This document shows positions 34,501 through 47,900 of a stretch of 64,000 bases of DNA, piece after piece. This DNA comes from Membranipora membranacea (lineage: Eukaryota > Bryozoa > Gymnolaemata > Cheilostomatida > Membraniporidae). The position numbers were made by a program, and so were the translations under genes. Each line of letters begins with the position of its first letter. Position 1 is the stretch's first letter. The stretch is from assembly GCA_914767715.1 (NCBI GenBank), contig OU612068.1, forward strand, positions 30,132,001-30,196,000, given 5' to 3'. The notes under the pieces are model-generated. The model was given only the letters and a program-made list of their open reading frames with translations. It did not search any database and was not told where the DNA came from.

Positions 34501-37500
34501 CTGGTGTTAGTAGCTCAGTTCAGATAAGCTTGAGTCACTCCTGGCACTGCCGAGAGCACTCTAGATATGAGTTGTTGAGTGGTGACTTTGGCGTGTGGTT
34601 ATCTCGTCTCTCCAAACGCTGCAGTCCTCTACTTGTGTCTGTTTGATGCAGCACTAGCTGTTATCCAGTTGCTTGCCTCAATACTAAGGTCATGCATGTC
34701 GCTTAAATTGGATACCCAATGAAGTTCTAATTTTCTGTATGTTTTTTATGAGGTTCTAAGCTCTCATTTGAGCCATTGGACAAAACTCTACACCTACCAC
34801 AGGCAGATATGTTGATGCTCAAAGCTGATGCTTCATGAAAACAGTCATGGTCCCAGCTTATGACGTCACAAGCAGTGTATTCTTAAATTACTGTGATACC
34901 GGATGTGAATAAATGGACTTGCTAGAACGTAGGATTCTTTGGTGACCAATTACATATCTTAGCTCCATGTAAGGGCCAATGAGAAAATTTAGTCTGAGCT
35001 CCTATTCATTAAAATACATTACGGGTACAAATTTTCTTGCCAGTGGTATTGCTTCAGAGCAGTCCAAATATTAGGGGAGTGATGGTACAGATCCCCTCAA
35101 AAACTTTGGAATGAGTGAATAAGATATCAGGCTACAATCACCTTAATTTTTATTGGATATTTTTGCTAGGAACAATCAAATAACAATGGATAATACAAAC
35201 AGTAAAAACCATTAGTGTCAAATGTTCAACACTGTCTATGACGTCAGAAGGTCAAGGACATTTAAATGGTTTCTCAATGTGACTGAATTTATTGACTGTT
35301 TGATGGAGATGTCATCTTTGAGCATCAGCAGATCTGGTTGTGGTAGGTGTAGAATCTTGTCCAATGGCTCATCTGAAAGCTCATCACCTAAAGTAAAACA
35401 TGACAACACTTAGAACTTCACTGGCATTGGCCTTTAAATATGCTTTTGCATCTCAAACGGCGCCCATCTGTTCTGGTATTCTCTTCCAGCACGCTGTTTA
35501 GAATGCAGCGGGGCAGAAGAGTCAGCGTAGTATGCCAGTTAATGTACACGCACATTTCCTGCTGCTATCGCCTAGTAATGCTTCTATCTTTAGACTCTAA
35601 TAAAGTAATATATTCATTTTTCAAACAATTTTGTTCGTTGTTTATCCTTTGATAATGTTACAGGATGATGGTGACGGTGCACTGACTATCGGAGCAGGAG
35701 TTACTCTCTCTCAGATTATCAATCAGTTTAAGACGACGTCTAATAAAGCTGGGTACAGTTATCTCACAGAGGCAGCTAGATACCTGGAGAGTGTGGCTAA
35801 TCTACAAGTTAGAAACGTAAGTTAATCAAATCGGTATAAAAGCTCAAATCTTATGTAAAGGAAGTGTGAGCTGGGATCGTGATTGGCTAATGTTATTTTC
35901 AGCAAGTCTGTTTCTCACTCCTGACACACCTTCATAGAATTACCATAATCTTTTTTATTATTTCAGATGGCGAGCTGGGCTGGTAACCTGATGTTGAAGT
36001 ACAAGCACAATGATTTCCCCTCTGATGTGTTTACATTACTGGAGTGTGTCTGTGCTTCACTGACACTGTGTAAGTTATTCGTTGAAGAATAGAATCAACT
36101 GACGACCTTTTTTGATGTGCTCATACTCATAGATGTGATTTTTCGTAAATATCACTGTTTTCTCATAACATATGTTCCATAAACTTAGTTTGAAAGAATT
36201 TTATCTGAATTTCTGTAGGCTTACTAGTCACTGACTTGTATATAAAGTTTACGCTGTGTTCTGTTTCTCAGTATGATCCTGCCCATAACTTCTTTGCGAT
36301 GTTTTCATATTTCAAATGAAATGATGAATGCTAACGATTTCAATTATGAAAAAACATGAAAAGACATCTACCGGCATCTAACGCGATTGAACACTATATG
36401 CGAAAATTGACTTAAATGCTATTCCCATATATCAATTGGGCCGAAAACTGATGTCAAGTCGACATATGGAGACATAGTGATTATGATGTGAGCTGTTGCT
36501 GTGTTGTAGATGATTGTGTACATGGTACATCAGTAGAGAAAGTTAGCCCAGTTGAGCTGATGACTATGGATATGACTGGAATGATTATCGTCAACATGAA
36601 ATTGTTACCAAAAGATGGCTGGACACTGAAAACATTTAAAGTCATGCCGAGATACAGGGTAAAACTTACAATATTGAGTTAGATCTTTAATTTCAAATCA
36701 GTTGAGCTATTAATAAAAAGGTGTTTTTTCAATGCAAAGTAGAAAACATCACGCCAAACCCGCTATAATATAAACCGGTACTGTATTTGCATACTTGTCA
36801 CCATGCCAAATTTTATTAATGACATGATGACAAAAATAATGAGAATGATATTGGTTGATAATTATTTTTATGTTTCAGAATGCCCACACACTACTCAGTA
36901 TGGCCTTTTTCGTGAAGTTAGATTCAAAGATGAAAGTCATAGAGAAGCCCTCGATCGTGTTTGCTGGTGTTGCAAAAAGCTTTGTAAGTGTTTTTTTATT
37001 TTAAAGCTTTTCTGAGTTCTATAGAGTATTATGAGATCTTACCATCATGCTGTCCTTTAATCGATAACGATAATGTGTATTAATTTCAACGAATGAATCA
37101 ATATTTATTTTTGTTGTGATATCATTTTAGGCTCATGCTATGGCTGTAGAATATACACTAGAAGAGAAAACTCTCTCCTCCAAATCTACTATCCAAGGTA
37201 AGCTGAAGTTATATCAATCGTTAATTTTGAGATCACTTATGGATATTACGTAGAATTTACCCTTGTAGATGACTAATTAAATGCTATCATTATGATTGTG
37301 TTTACAGCATGTCTGATATCATTGGAGAGTGTGAAATTTGATGACGATCCTCTGCTACCCTCAGTGAAATACAGACAATCCCTCATCAAAAGTCTCTTTT
37401 ACAAGGTAGTCACTTATTCACTCTGTGATATTTTTGTGGAAGTTGTTCCTTCATTCATAGCACCATCTGAATGTTGATTTGAACATCAGCTGTATTTGGC

Positions 37501-40500
37501 TTGTTGATATCTACTGTAACCAAACCCTCATTAGATGTTTCTGAACACATGAATTTGGAAGACAGATTTGACTTTGGATAGTTTTGACGTCACTCCTTGT
37601 AATGATTCCTTGCTGTTTTCAGGCTGTACTAAGCCTGACAAGGCCGATGTGTAAGCCTGATGTTGTGTCGGGGGGTGAGGTGCTGGTTAGAGCTGATGTA
37701 TCATCAGGTAAACAGGATATCCAGACAGACCCCACCAGGTACCCTCTGACTAAGCCTATACCTAAACTAGACTCAGTGAAGCAGACAGCAGGTGAAGCTC
37801 AGTATATCGGAGATATGCCTGCTATGACTGGACAGTTACACGCTGCCTTCGCTAAATCTACTATCTGCTCTGGAGATATCAAGTCTATAGATATAACTGA
37901 GGCTGCTGCAGCTCCTGGTGTGGTCAGGTAAGATAACTCGATTCTTATATCGAGGACCAAATCTCATCGGAATCCTAACTTCCCAAAGTGCGGTGTTTCT
38001 ATTCAATTAACTTGTTTCATAACTTATCATCCTTTTGTAGTTCAAACACATAAACATAAATAATTATTATGATATATATATGTATATATATATATGTATT
38101 TATGATCAAACATGTCCAACTTTTACTGAGTAGAAATGAGTATTTGGTTCACATTTCTAATTTTCTTGTTTCCAGTGTGTTGTTACCCTCGGACATACCA
38201 GGTAAGAATGAGGTATCCTCAGGAGAACCTTTACTTGTGGAGAAGACTGTCAGTTATTATGGCCAGCCTGTAGCTCTTGTTATCGCAGGTAAGTCCGCAC
38301 AGAACACGAATATAAGGAGCTAAGCTCATTATAAACCTGATCGTTCTGTTAACACTAAGCAGAACATGATTTGTCCGTCAAGTACCAAATGTCCTTTCTT
38401 TACCACATCCCTTCTGTCACCTCATGGGAGACATGCAACTGGATGATGTTGATGACAATAAAAATAATATTTATTTATGAATACATTTATAATTATTATG
38501 TTAGATTGTTTGGGTAAGCACTTCTGATAGTTTTCACAATTCAGTCCTATGTATTGGAAAAATATCAAGTATTCAGGTTCTGATATTGAGGACGGATAAC
38601 GGTAAAGGCTGGTTTATTAATGACTGATGTAGAGTATCATAACACAGAGAACACCTACTCACTTATACTTACTTTTCAGAGACTGAGGCACAAGCATTAG
38701 CAGCGAGAGAGCTGGTCAAAGTGGTATATCAGAATATCAAGAAGCCCATACTAAGCTTAGATGAAGGAATAGCTGCAAAATCTTTCTTCCCTAAACCTGG
38801 AGGTGACGCTAAGAAAGGCGATGCTGCAGGTATAATCTAGCTTGTTATGAACCTTTATTTTTGTGTGCTGATAAATGTTGACATGATCTCCATTGTTTTC
38901 TGGTGTTTCATTATGATGTTAGACTTGCTGGATATGGCCCATATCCACCAATCATCCATGTAGATGTGATGGTAGGATCATGTGAAATGAAGTGTTTGTA
39001 TACCGGTTAATTGTCAGTCAGTCAGTGTAGTATAGATATTTGCTGTTCAGACATGGGATCATGAGGATGAGGGTTTCCCCTGTTTAGGGCTTCAAGCTGC
39101 TTGCTGGCCATGTACTTTATATCTTGTACCATTAAAATAAATGTAGGAGATGATGTACATTGGAAATTTTGGACTGTTTATTACAGGAGCGATGGCTAAA
39201 TGTGATGCTGTAGTGAGTGGGTCAGTATCAACAGGGGAGCAGTATCCCATGTACACAGAGACACAGATATGTGTGGTACAGCCCGAGGAGGGATATTATG
39301 TGGTGTTCGCTGCTACACAAGTAATCAGCACTATACAGGGTAGTGTCGCTTCACTACTCGGCATAACCACTAATGAGTAAGTTACATCACACGTGTAAGA
39401 TTTGTCATTTGCTTTTCTGTATCAACGGTCATTGATGGTGAATAATGGCAATAAAATATTTCAAGATCTTCAGAGGTCGCACCCACTGACAGTGCCTTTA
39501 AATCAATCGATCTATTAGGAGGCCCCTTTTATAGCTTATCAAATAATTTATATTGACTTCATATTAGTTTATGGATGTGAACGATTAGATTGTTATTACA
39601 GAGTTGAAGTGAAAGTGAGGCGAGTTGGTGGAGGATTTGGTGGAAAACAGATGCGCTCTACATATACAGCAGGAGGGGCGTCAGTGGCTGCGTACCACAC
39701 CCAACGCCCTGTTAAAATGTGTCTCACTCTACAGGATAACATGCAGATCCTCGGCCGACGACAGCCAATCAAATTAGATTATCAGGTGAGATGATAACAT
39801 GACAACTTCTGTTATACCTTATTGATAAACGCTGTGGTCTGTCGCAGAAAGTTTGGGTATTTCACTGTGCAAGAGGGGTTATCCTTATCTTTCTGTGGGT
39901 TCACTCTACTTTAGGTGGTATGTGTTCCTCACATCACACCTTCTCTGCTATCTCTGTTCAGCTCACTATCACTAAATTCTCCTTATTATCTTTGTTGGCA
40001 GGTCGGAGTAACCAAAGATATGAAGATACAGGCTATCACAGGGACGGTCTATGAGAACGCTGGATATAATGCTAATGAGATTATGGGCTCAATGTTAGTT
40101 CAGTTCTTAGATAACGCATACTACATTCCTAACTGGAGCGTTAACATCGAAACTGTGAAAACTAACCAGCCTAACCACTGCTATGTTAGGACTCCAGGTA
40201 AGATAAAAAATGTGTTTTGGAGCCTTTTTGGAGTTGGACCTAATATCTGATTATACATTCTCAAAGCTGTATTTCGTTATTCTGAGCCTATTTTCACTTG
40301 TTGAAGTTGTCTAATGAATGAACAGCATCATGTTTTATATTATAAGTTTTATAGTATTAGATAAAATGAAATTGTAGGTATAACGCTTTGCACTGCCTGG
40401 GCAATGGAATGTTATGAATGACTCACGCACATACCCAGAGCGAGATATTTAACACAAAGCCATGCTGCTGTCCCTCTATATTCTTGCAGGTATCATCTCT

Positions 40501-43500
40501 ATGACACACTGTGCTGAACAGATTATTGAGGATGTTGCTGCAAAGCTCCAGATTCCATCTGAACAAGTGAGAGCGGCTAACTTCTACACAGACGGACAGA
40601 CAACTCCATATAATGATCCCATCACACCATGTTACATCCAGGAACTATGGGATACTATGAAGGCATCGGCAGACTATGACAAGAGGGCTGCTGATATCGC
40701 AAAGTTTAACTCGGTATAATTGTTTCCATTTATTTTTTTGAAATTAGTAGGATTAGTCATTGTGATCACCTACCTTAATATATACGAGCTACTGGACTTA
40801 AGTTTGGAATTTCAACCATGTAGACTATCATATCCCAATACTTTCTCTTGGCATCCTTCTCAGCCAATCAAGTTATCCAAATTCTCAAATGTAAGACTAT
40901 AGATGTGTTAAATGTTGAACCTGATAATTGTGCAGTCGGCACAGATCTATAAAAAGATTCTACACTTTCACAAGTAGGACACTGGGCCAGTGAATTCCTT
41001 TCTGTGCCAATCCATATAAGATATACAACAAATATGTATTCTAAATTGTATCAGGAGAACATGTGGAAGAAGAAAGGTCTCGCTCTCATGCCACTTAAAT
41101 ATGGTATGGCTTGGTGGCCTGGTACAGGATTTATGGTACACGTGACAGTGAATTACGGGGACGCTAGTGTCATCCTAGTTCATGGAGGTGTGGAACTCGG
41201 GCAAGGCATCAATACTAAGGTACATTCATCTCTACACTGATACAATATCTTATCACTGATACAATAAGGGTCAAATCAATAACTTATTAATTCTTGACCT
41301 CACATTTTCATGAGATGTTGTCACATATACAGAGGAAGGTTCTCTGGTTATTAAATTGTTCACTCTTTTTTTTTTCTATTTAAGGCCATTCAACAAGCAG
41401 CCCACACTCTAGGCATCTCCATGGATCAGATAAAGGTTCAGCCAACAACCACAACATTCAACATAAACTGTAGTGCTACAGGCGGCTCAGTCACCAGTGA
41501 TATGAACTGTGTGGTGAGTATGGAGTTGCCATGCGTGCCAATCAGGTCTTTGTTATTTCTCAATCATTTACCCCTGACTAATCCACAATTAGATAAAAAA
41601 ATGAGTTTACATTGCTATCTCTCTCTTTTAATATCAAAATGTTTTGTTCAAGTGAGTGTTTGACATATATTTTGCTTTGTCATCCAATTCTCATATTTAG
41701 ATCATGTATTACAGGGTATAGTGAGGGCTTGTCAGGGTCTGCTGGAAAAGATGAAGCCTTATAAGAAGGACGGTTTGGACTGGAAGGGCGTTGTTGACGC
41801 ATGCGCTGAAGCCCAGGTCGATCTACACTCCAAATACTAGTAAGACTAATAATGAATGTGCAATCATAAATATTATTTGATCATTTCACATTATTCTTTA
41901 AGCAACTTTATAAAGGAAACACACTTACTTAACATATGTAACTACCAACAGGTTTTGATACATATAAAAGTAACTTCTGAGATGGTTTGAAAATGTTTGA
42001 CACTATGGTTATTCTCTCCGCCTGTAATCTAATTTTAGAGTAACCGTGTTCTCTATGGTACAGCTGTGCTGTACTCATAAACATATGCATATGTTTTTAT
42101 TTATTTATCAGGTTGTACTGTATAAGTTGGATGAAAATGTTGGTTATTTTTTTGACAGCCTGAGAACAAAGGACATCGTAGCAGATAAAAGTCCCTTGTT
42201 TGATGCTAATGTGTTTGGTACTGCTTGTACAGAAGTGGAACTCGATGTGTTGACAGGAAATTACATCATTCAGAGAATGGACATCTTATATGACTGCGGC
42301 ACGAGGTATACACTGTTCATTTCTTCTACATTAATTTTAACCTCATAAAAAATGATGTCAGTGACTGCTCCTTATTACAAGAAACACTCACTCAATTGCT
42401 TTAGATTGGTACAAATGGAAGAAAACTCTCATCTTTTGTGTAGGCATTGTGTATGTGCAATGATGGGGATAAAAAAAATCTTTCAATATCATAGTGATGA
42501 AGAATTTTTGCTAATTTCTTGGGAATCTCTTACTACTGATAGTTACTCTCCGGATATTGATGTTGGACAAATTGAGGGCGGTATTGTAATGGGACTTGGT
42601 GTTTTACTGAAAGAACAGACTAAATATGATCAGGGTACTGGCCAGCTGCTCACACACAATACTTGGGTATGTATTCCACTCCATCATGTTGTATAGGACT
42701 TACCATAGTGTGTTTATTCCCATATGGTGTTTAACTGCTCAGCAGAGTAAGATCAACGAGACTATTGAAATATTTCCCTACCAAACCTTTTCAGAGTTTG
42801 AAAATCAGTCAACTCCAAAAGTATTCAACAGCAGAAACATTTTTGTCGCGTCATATTCTAAAGGATGATGTTGATGACAATAATCAGATTATATAAATAT
42901 TTAATTGGCTAATTTTAGGAATACAAGGTGCCACTGAACAGAGATATACCAGTGGATCTCCGGCTTAGTCTGCTCAAAAATAGACCAAATAACACATTCA
43001 CACTAAGCTCAAAAAGTAAGTATGACCGCAGGTCAATATGATGTGCTCCTGGTTACACATCTTGGAGAAAATTGTGTTTAAGTTTTAGTTTATTTTTGGA
43101 TCCAACATCATAATGCCTATATAGTGGTGCACAGTCTATACCAAATCACTTAAAAAATGTATCTGATTGGTCGGACAGCGACTGAAGGTTTTTCCCTAGA
43201 CGCAGACATATATATTTTATATCCTGATTGTTTTAGTTGTTGGCGAGCCTCCATTATTACTAGCCGAGTCAGCGGTGTTAGCGTTACGTAACTGTGTGTC
43301 AGAATTCAGAACTCAACAAAATAAAGATACTTCCTTTTTCAAAGCAGGTAAAAACATATACTAACATATCTGCTTAATGACTTTGTGTAACTTGATAAGC
43401 TCTATCATTGTATTCTTCAGTGCATTCTCTTTGCATGAAGTTATATATTCATGACGACAAATGCGAAAGTAAAAACTTGTGATCATTTCTGTATTTCCGT

Positions 43501-43707
43501 TTTTTCAAATTAATTGGGTATTATCCATTAAAAATTCTCATGAAATAAGTTGCTATGGCAGTTTGGTGGTATTTCTGTAATAGGTGAATGGTGTGTGAAC
43601 TCCTTATGAAATCATAATACCTAATGTTTTCAGATGCTCCATTCACAGTAGAGGATGTATTACTGGCCCTAGAGTTGGATTCTACCAAGTTTATAGTCAC
43701 CGACTGA
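31575..43707 (+). CDS. AOX: Aldehyde-oxidase-like molybdo-flavoenzyme (xanthine dehydrogenase family)
   Basis: Twenty-seven exons start at 31575, 31891, 32285, 33109, 33460, 33903, 35664, 35967, 36510, 36879, 37131, 37308, 37623, 38176, 38680, 39187, 39602, 40002, 40490, 41055, 41385, 41715, 42159, 42543, 42919, 43237 and 43634; together 3774 nt, 1257 aa, in frame throughout. Order is [2Fe-2S] domain (C45, C50, C53, C72), second [2Fe-2S] domain (C112, C115, C147, C149), FAD domain ([20 protein letters not shown]) and molybdopterin domain. VGEPPLLL near residue 1200 holds the base-acting Glu. GGGFGGKQ has Gln where xanthine dehydrogenase has the substrate-binding Glu, and CYVRTPG replaces its AFRGFG Arg loop; the NAD-site segment is MPRYRNAH, as in oxygen-using aldehyde oxidases. 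It should therefore oxidise aldehydes or heterocycles in the cytosol, producing peroxide. No breaks. Confidence 0.93.
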
Positions 43708-44570
43708 CTGAGCTCAACCAGAGCCGGGAGTTGACTTGTTGTAATACAATACACTATCTATAGGAATAATATTAATCCGTCTTTGATGAATGAATTCTAA
43801 ATCATATCAGGGATATGGTTCTGTTTTGTTCTATTCTTTTCGCTCACTCTATATAATAGTTACTCAAAGGTCAGCACTAAGTGCATGTAAGCTAGTCAAC
43901 AGATGGTGCTGTCTTCATTACCACAAACCAGTAAATTATTTTCTAATTTGAATCCGATTTGGTTTTCATTGCGATACGCTATCTGATTTAGGTCTGTGTG
44001 ACCCAGTCAAGAAATCTATTTTTTTTTGTCTAGGGTGATGGCATAGCAGTAACATCAGTTTTTGGATACTCTTTATTTGGTATATTATACTTTTTCTAAT
44101 AGTGATGTTATCCAGGGAAAGGAAGAACAATTATCCATGATCAAAATAAATAGCAAATACTTCATAATTCTCATGTTGTTTTATATATTGAAATTTCGCA
44201 ATTGTGTGAATTGAATCTTTCACCTCATAGCAATGATAGCAATGTGTTGATTTAACGTGACATCTTGTAGTTCTCTCATTAAACTCTCAATGAATCATTT
44301 ACACTAAAATAGATTATGAATTTTTCCGGCGGATTCCTGTTACTTGTTGTTTATGCATCGTGAACTTATAAAAATTATCCGCAGATGCCATCTCCACTCC
44401 CTATGAAGCATCAAAGAACAGGTGTCAGGTTAATTCATTGCAAAAGTAATTTGCCCACAGAATATTACACTTGTTGATTATGAAATGTATTTAAAAGTCT
44501 GTCTTGACAAGCTTTGTTGGGTGCTTGTCAAGTGAGGCTCGAGATGAAGCGGGCGGACAGACAGCCTACC
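43708..44570. other. Gap between aldehyde oxidase and CCNDBP1
   Basis: Presumed 3'UTR of the oxidase and intergenic DNA. A copy of the GTCTTGACAAGCTTTGTTGGG family lies at about 44502-44522. No gene recognised. Confidence 0.4.
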
Positions 44571-44820
44571 CAGGGGGGTCTTTCAATTAGAAAGAGTGAT
44601 CCTTTACTAAAGCAAGTTATCACTATCACATCGCACAAAATTATCACTCACTTGGTGTTTCAATTAGAGGAAATCGCTCCCAAATCGCTCACTCAGAATG
44701 TATACAGTTCCATCAAGTGACTGAGCTATCAGAAAGCGAGACCCCTAGCAGGTATCGCGCACTCAGTGAGTGAGCGATAATATTGCGATTTTGGCTGTTT
44801 CTAATTGAAAGACCCCCCAG
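44571..44820. mobile_element. 250-bp MITE, copy 1, just upstream of CCNDBP1
   Basis: Ends are GGGGGGTCTTTCAATTAGAA and its inverted copy CTAATTGAAAGACCCCCC. The interior holds paired blocks such as GCGATTT..CACTCA and TGAGTGAGCGATAA. A second copy, in the opposite orientation, is at 45568-45834. It ends 110 bp before the CCNDBP1 start codon. Confidence 0.8.
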
Positions 44821-44930
44821 GTTACTTGAGATGTAAAGGACAAAAATATAAACAGTTGCAAAAAGTTGTCCTCTACTTTTATATGAGCGGACAATTCCAC
44901 AAATCAAATATGATGATGTCACATATCAAT

Positions 44931-47900
44931 ATGGCAGCCCCCATGAAACATGCTGAAACTAGTAGCAGCAGTTGTGCAGAAGGGAATTATTCTACATGCT
45001 CGTCTAGCTGCAGCCGTTCCTTGGTACCTGAGAAATTAAGTTCAAACCTTGAAACCACTCTGAAGCAAATCAAAGGTAAAATGTGGTATAAATGGAGGCT
45101 TTACATATAAATAATGATCATTGTCTATGCATTTATTTATGTTGACTGTTGTTGTTTATAAAAAAATAGAGTGTAACAAATAAATGCATCTTCTTCTCTT
45201 AGTTAGCACAGCATTCCTGTTATTTGACCACTGGACTTGAACTTGTAAATTAAAAGTTCAAGTCCAGTCGTTCAAGTCCAGTTGTCAAATAACAGGCATG
45301 CCGTGCAAACTAAGAGAAGATGAATTTGTTACACTTATTTTTATGCTCCCACTCCTTTGTTGTGACACACATACAATACATAGATAAGATAGTATAGCAT
45401 ACATCATCATATGCTTAGGAAAGTCTGCTCTTGACCAAGCCGAACCGTTTGCCTAAGACTGCAACTCCTTTTTTTACTACTTGGGGGCGCAGTGGAAGCA
45501 AGCAATTCCTTGGTGGAAGCCTACCAAATGGTGGTACCAGGTTTTGATGATAGGAGGTTTAATGATACTGGAGGGTCTTTCAATTAGAAACAGCCAAAAT
45601 CGCAATCTGATCACTCACTGAGTGAGCAATACCTGCTAGGCTCTCGCTTTCAGATCGCTCAGTCACTTGATAGAGCTATATAGGGCATACATTCTGAGTA
45701 AGCGATTTGGGAGCAATTTTGTCTAACTGAAAGACGAAGTGAGTGATAATTTTGAGCGATGTGATAGCAGGGAGGGTGATAGTGGTAACTTGCTTTAGTA
45801 AAGGATTGCTGTTGCTAATTGAAAGACCCCCTGGATGTAGGAACAAAATGAGCATCCTTTGTATGAGGGAAGGCTTGATAAGATAGAAGAACCGTGGGTA
45901 GTCTGCCTGAATAAGATTTGCTGTTGGAGAGGGTTGGGGCAGACGGTCATGAGCTAATCAAGATACATTTGGAATTTGCCCCTCCGAGTATCAGTTGGGG
46001 TTTTGTATGGACAACATAATTCTCAAGATTTTAGTATGCAGATTGCAGACCCTTGGCTCTAGGGGAGGCATGGGCGTTCTGGTTCCCTTAGGATGCAGAA
46101 TAGAGTGGACTAAAAATGCTATAATTGAAAATTCCATGTCAGAATCAGCTTATTTGGGACTTCCATGTGCTATTTCTATCATTATAATGGCTGGGGACTC
46201 AGGAGGAGCTTACAATACCCAACCTGATGTTTCTTCATACCCTCAGGGATTTGCGCCTCCTCTACCATTATTCCTAAACTACGTCCCTGATAGGTATGTC
46301 ACCTATTGGAAGGTATTTATAAGCCGTTTATTTGGTAACATTAATGATAATAGATAATTTTTCTCTTCTCTTATAGAAGAAAATGATTGGAAGACAGAAC
46401 TAGAGGATGGATTTAACTCTAAGAATTACTGGAGTAATCATGGTAAGTTTAGATTGATGGTTAGTCAGCAGAGACCCCAAGCTTAACAACCTCAAGTTCA
46501 GCTGGAGCTAAAAAATAGACACGAAAAGTAGCCTACGGCTCAATTGTGGATTGAATGCGCAGGCCGATATAATCTGCTACTGATACAGTACAATTTACTG
46601 TTGCTAGGTGATCTGATGAGATATTTTAAGGTAGAGACACGGGGGGGGGGGGGGGTCAGCAAATGTAGACTTTCTATATACCGTTGGAAAGCTGCCGAGC
46701 TACTGATGCTTGATAGCACATCAAAAATTTCATTGGATGACGTTGCGTCATTTTATCAAGGAGATAAGGCCAAAAAGTTGTTTTTGGAAAATTGGATGGC
46801 TGAGACAATTTGATTGCAAGAAATTTCTAAGCGGGTAGTACTTATTCTTAGAGCCTAATATGATTTTTTACGTCAGTCACGTAATAATGTGCCTGATTTT
46901 TATATCTGATGATCAAATGAGAAATTTTAAGCACCAATTTGGGGCAGATAAAAATGTTGTGGTCAAGTTTTTTGCTAGTTTCTTCTGGAGTGCTCTTTGA
47001 ATGACACACACACCAACTTTCAGCAGTATAACTAATGTATCAAGATCAGCACGGATATTAAAAGGTATATAGGTTTTGTGTCAATTTTACAGAACATCGA
47101 ACATACCGATGAAATGACCACTATTGTTGCCACACAATTTTTTTTGGATGTTCTCACATACGAAGCCGCTTTGATTAAGCATGGTAAATACAGGAAATGC
47201 CAACAGACTTTGGCATTGCGTATCAGTTTTCCTCGAAAGCGCGAACACCCAAAACAGCCAAATTAAGGGCGTTTTTAAGGGCATTCTGTGGTGCGCAATT
47301 CGAGGAAAACTGCAAAGCAGTGCCAAATTGTGTCAGCACTTCTTGTATGTATTATGCTTGAGCAAAGCGGCTTCGTATGTGAGAAGTTCGAGAAAAATAT
47401 TTTGTGACCTCAGTAATGATTCTTTTGACAGCATATTTGGCGTCATTGAAAAATTACACAAAATGTATCTACTTTTGATGGTCTGTCCTGATCTTGATAC
47501 ATAACCCTTAACGCTAAAATTCTGTGTGTATGTCATTCAAAGAGCACTCCAGATGAAACTAGAAAAAGTTTTGACTACAAAATTTTAGCTGCCCTGGATA
47601 ATTGGTTTAAATTTTGCATTTTATCATCAAATTTAAAAAAGTCAGGCACATTATGACGTGACGTAAAAAGTCACTTTAGGCTCATCATAAAATATTTTAG
47701 ACCAACAAGTATGAGGTGCTTTATCTCTTAGAATAAATATGACCTGTTGGGAAATTTCTTGCAGTCAATTTGGCTGTGCCAGCCATTATGCTAAAAAACA
47801 GCCTTTTTGGCCTCATTTCTCTGATAAAATGACGCAGCGTCATCTAATCAAATTTTTTGTTGAAATATTAAGCATCAGTAGCTCGATAGCTTTCCAACGG

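Noticed and set aside
42046-42158. Extending the oxidase exon 23 leftwards in the open frame ([16 protein letters not shown])
   Set aside because: The phase from exon 22 (two bases, TA) requires the acceptor at 42158, which gives Tyr and continues with [10 protein letters not shown]; other nearby acceptors give a stop or break the phase.
31575-43707. Xanthine dehydrogenase as the product
   Set aside because: The Glu after GGFGGK and the Arg of the AFRGFG loop are both absent and the NAD-site segment differs.
45995-46357. 120-codon ORF in CCNDBP1 intron 1
   Set aside because: No homology, and the exon 1 to exon 2 join is phase-consistent without it.
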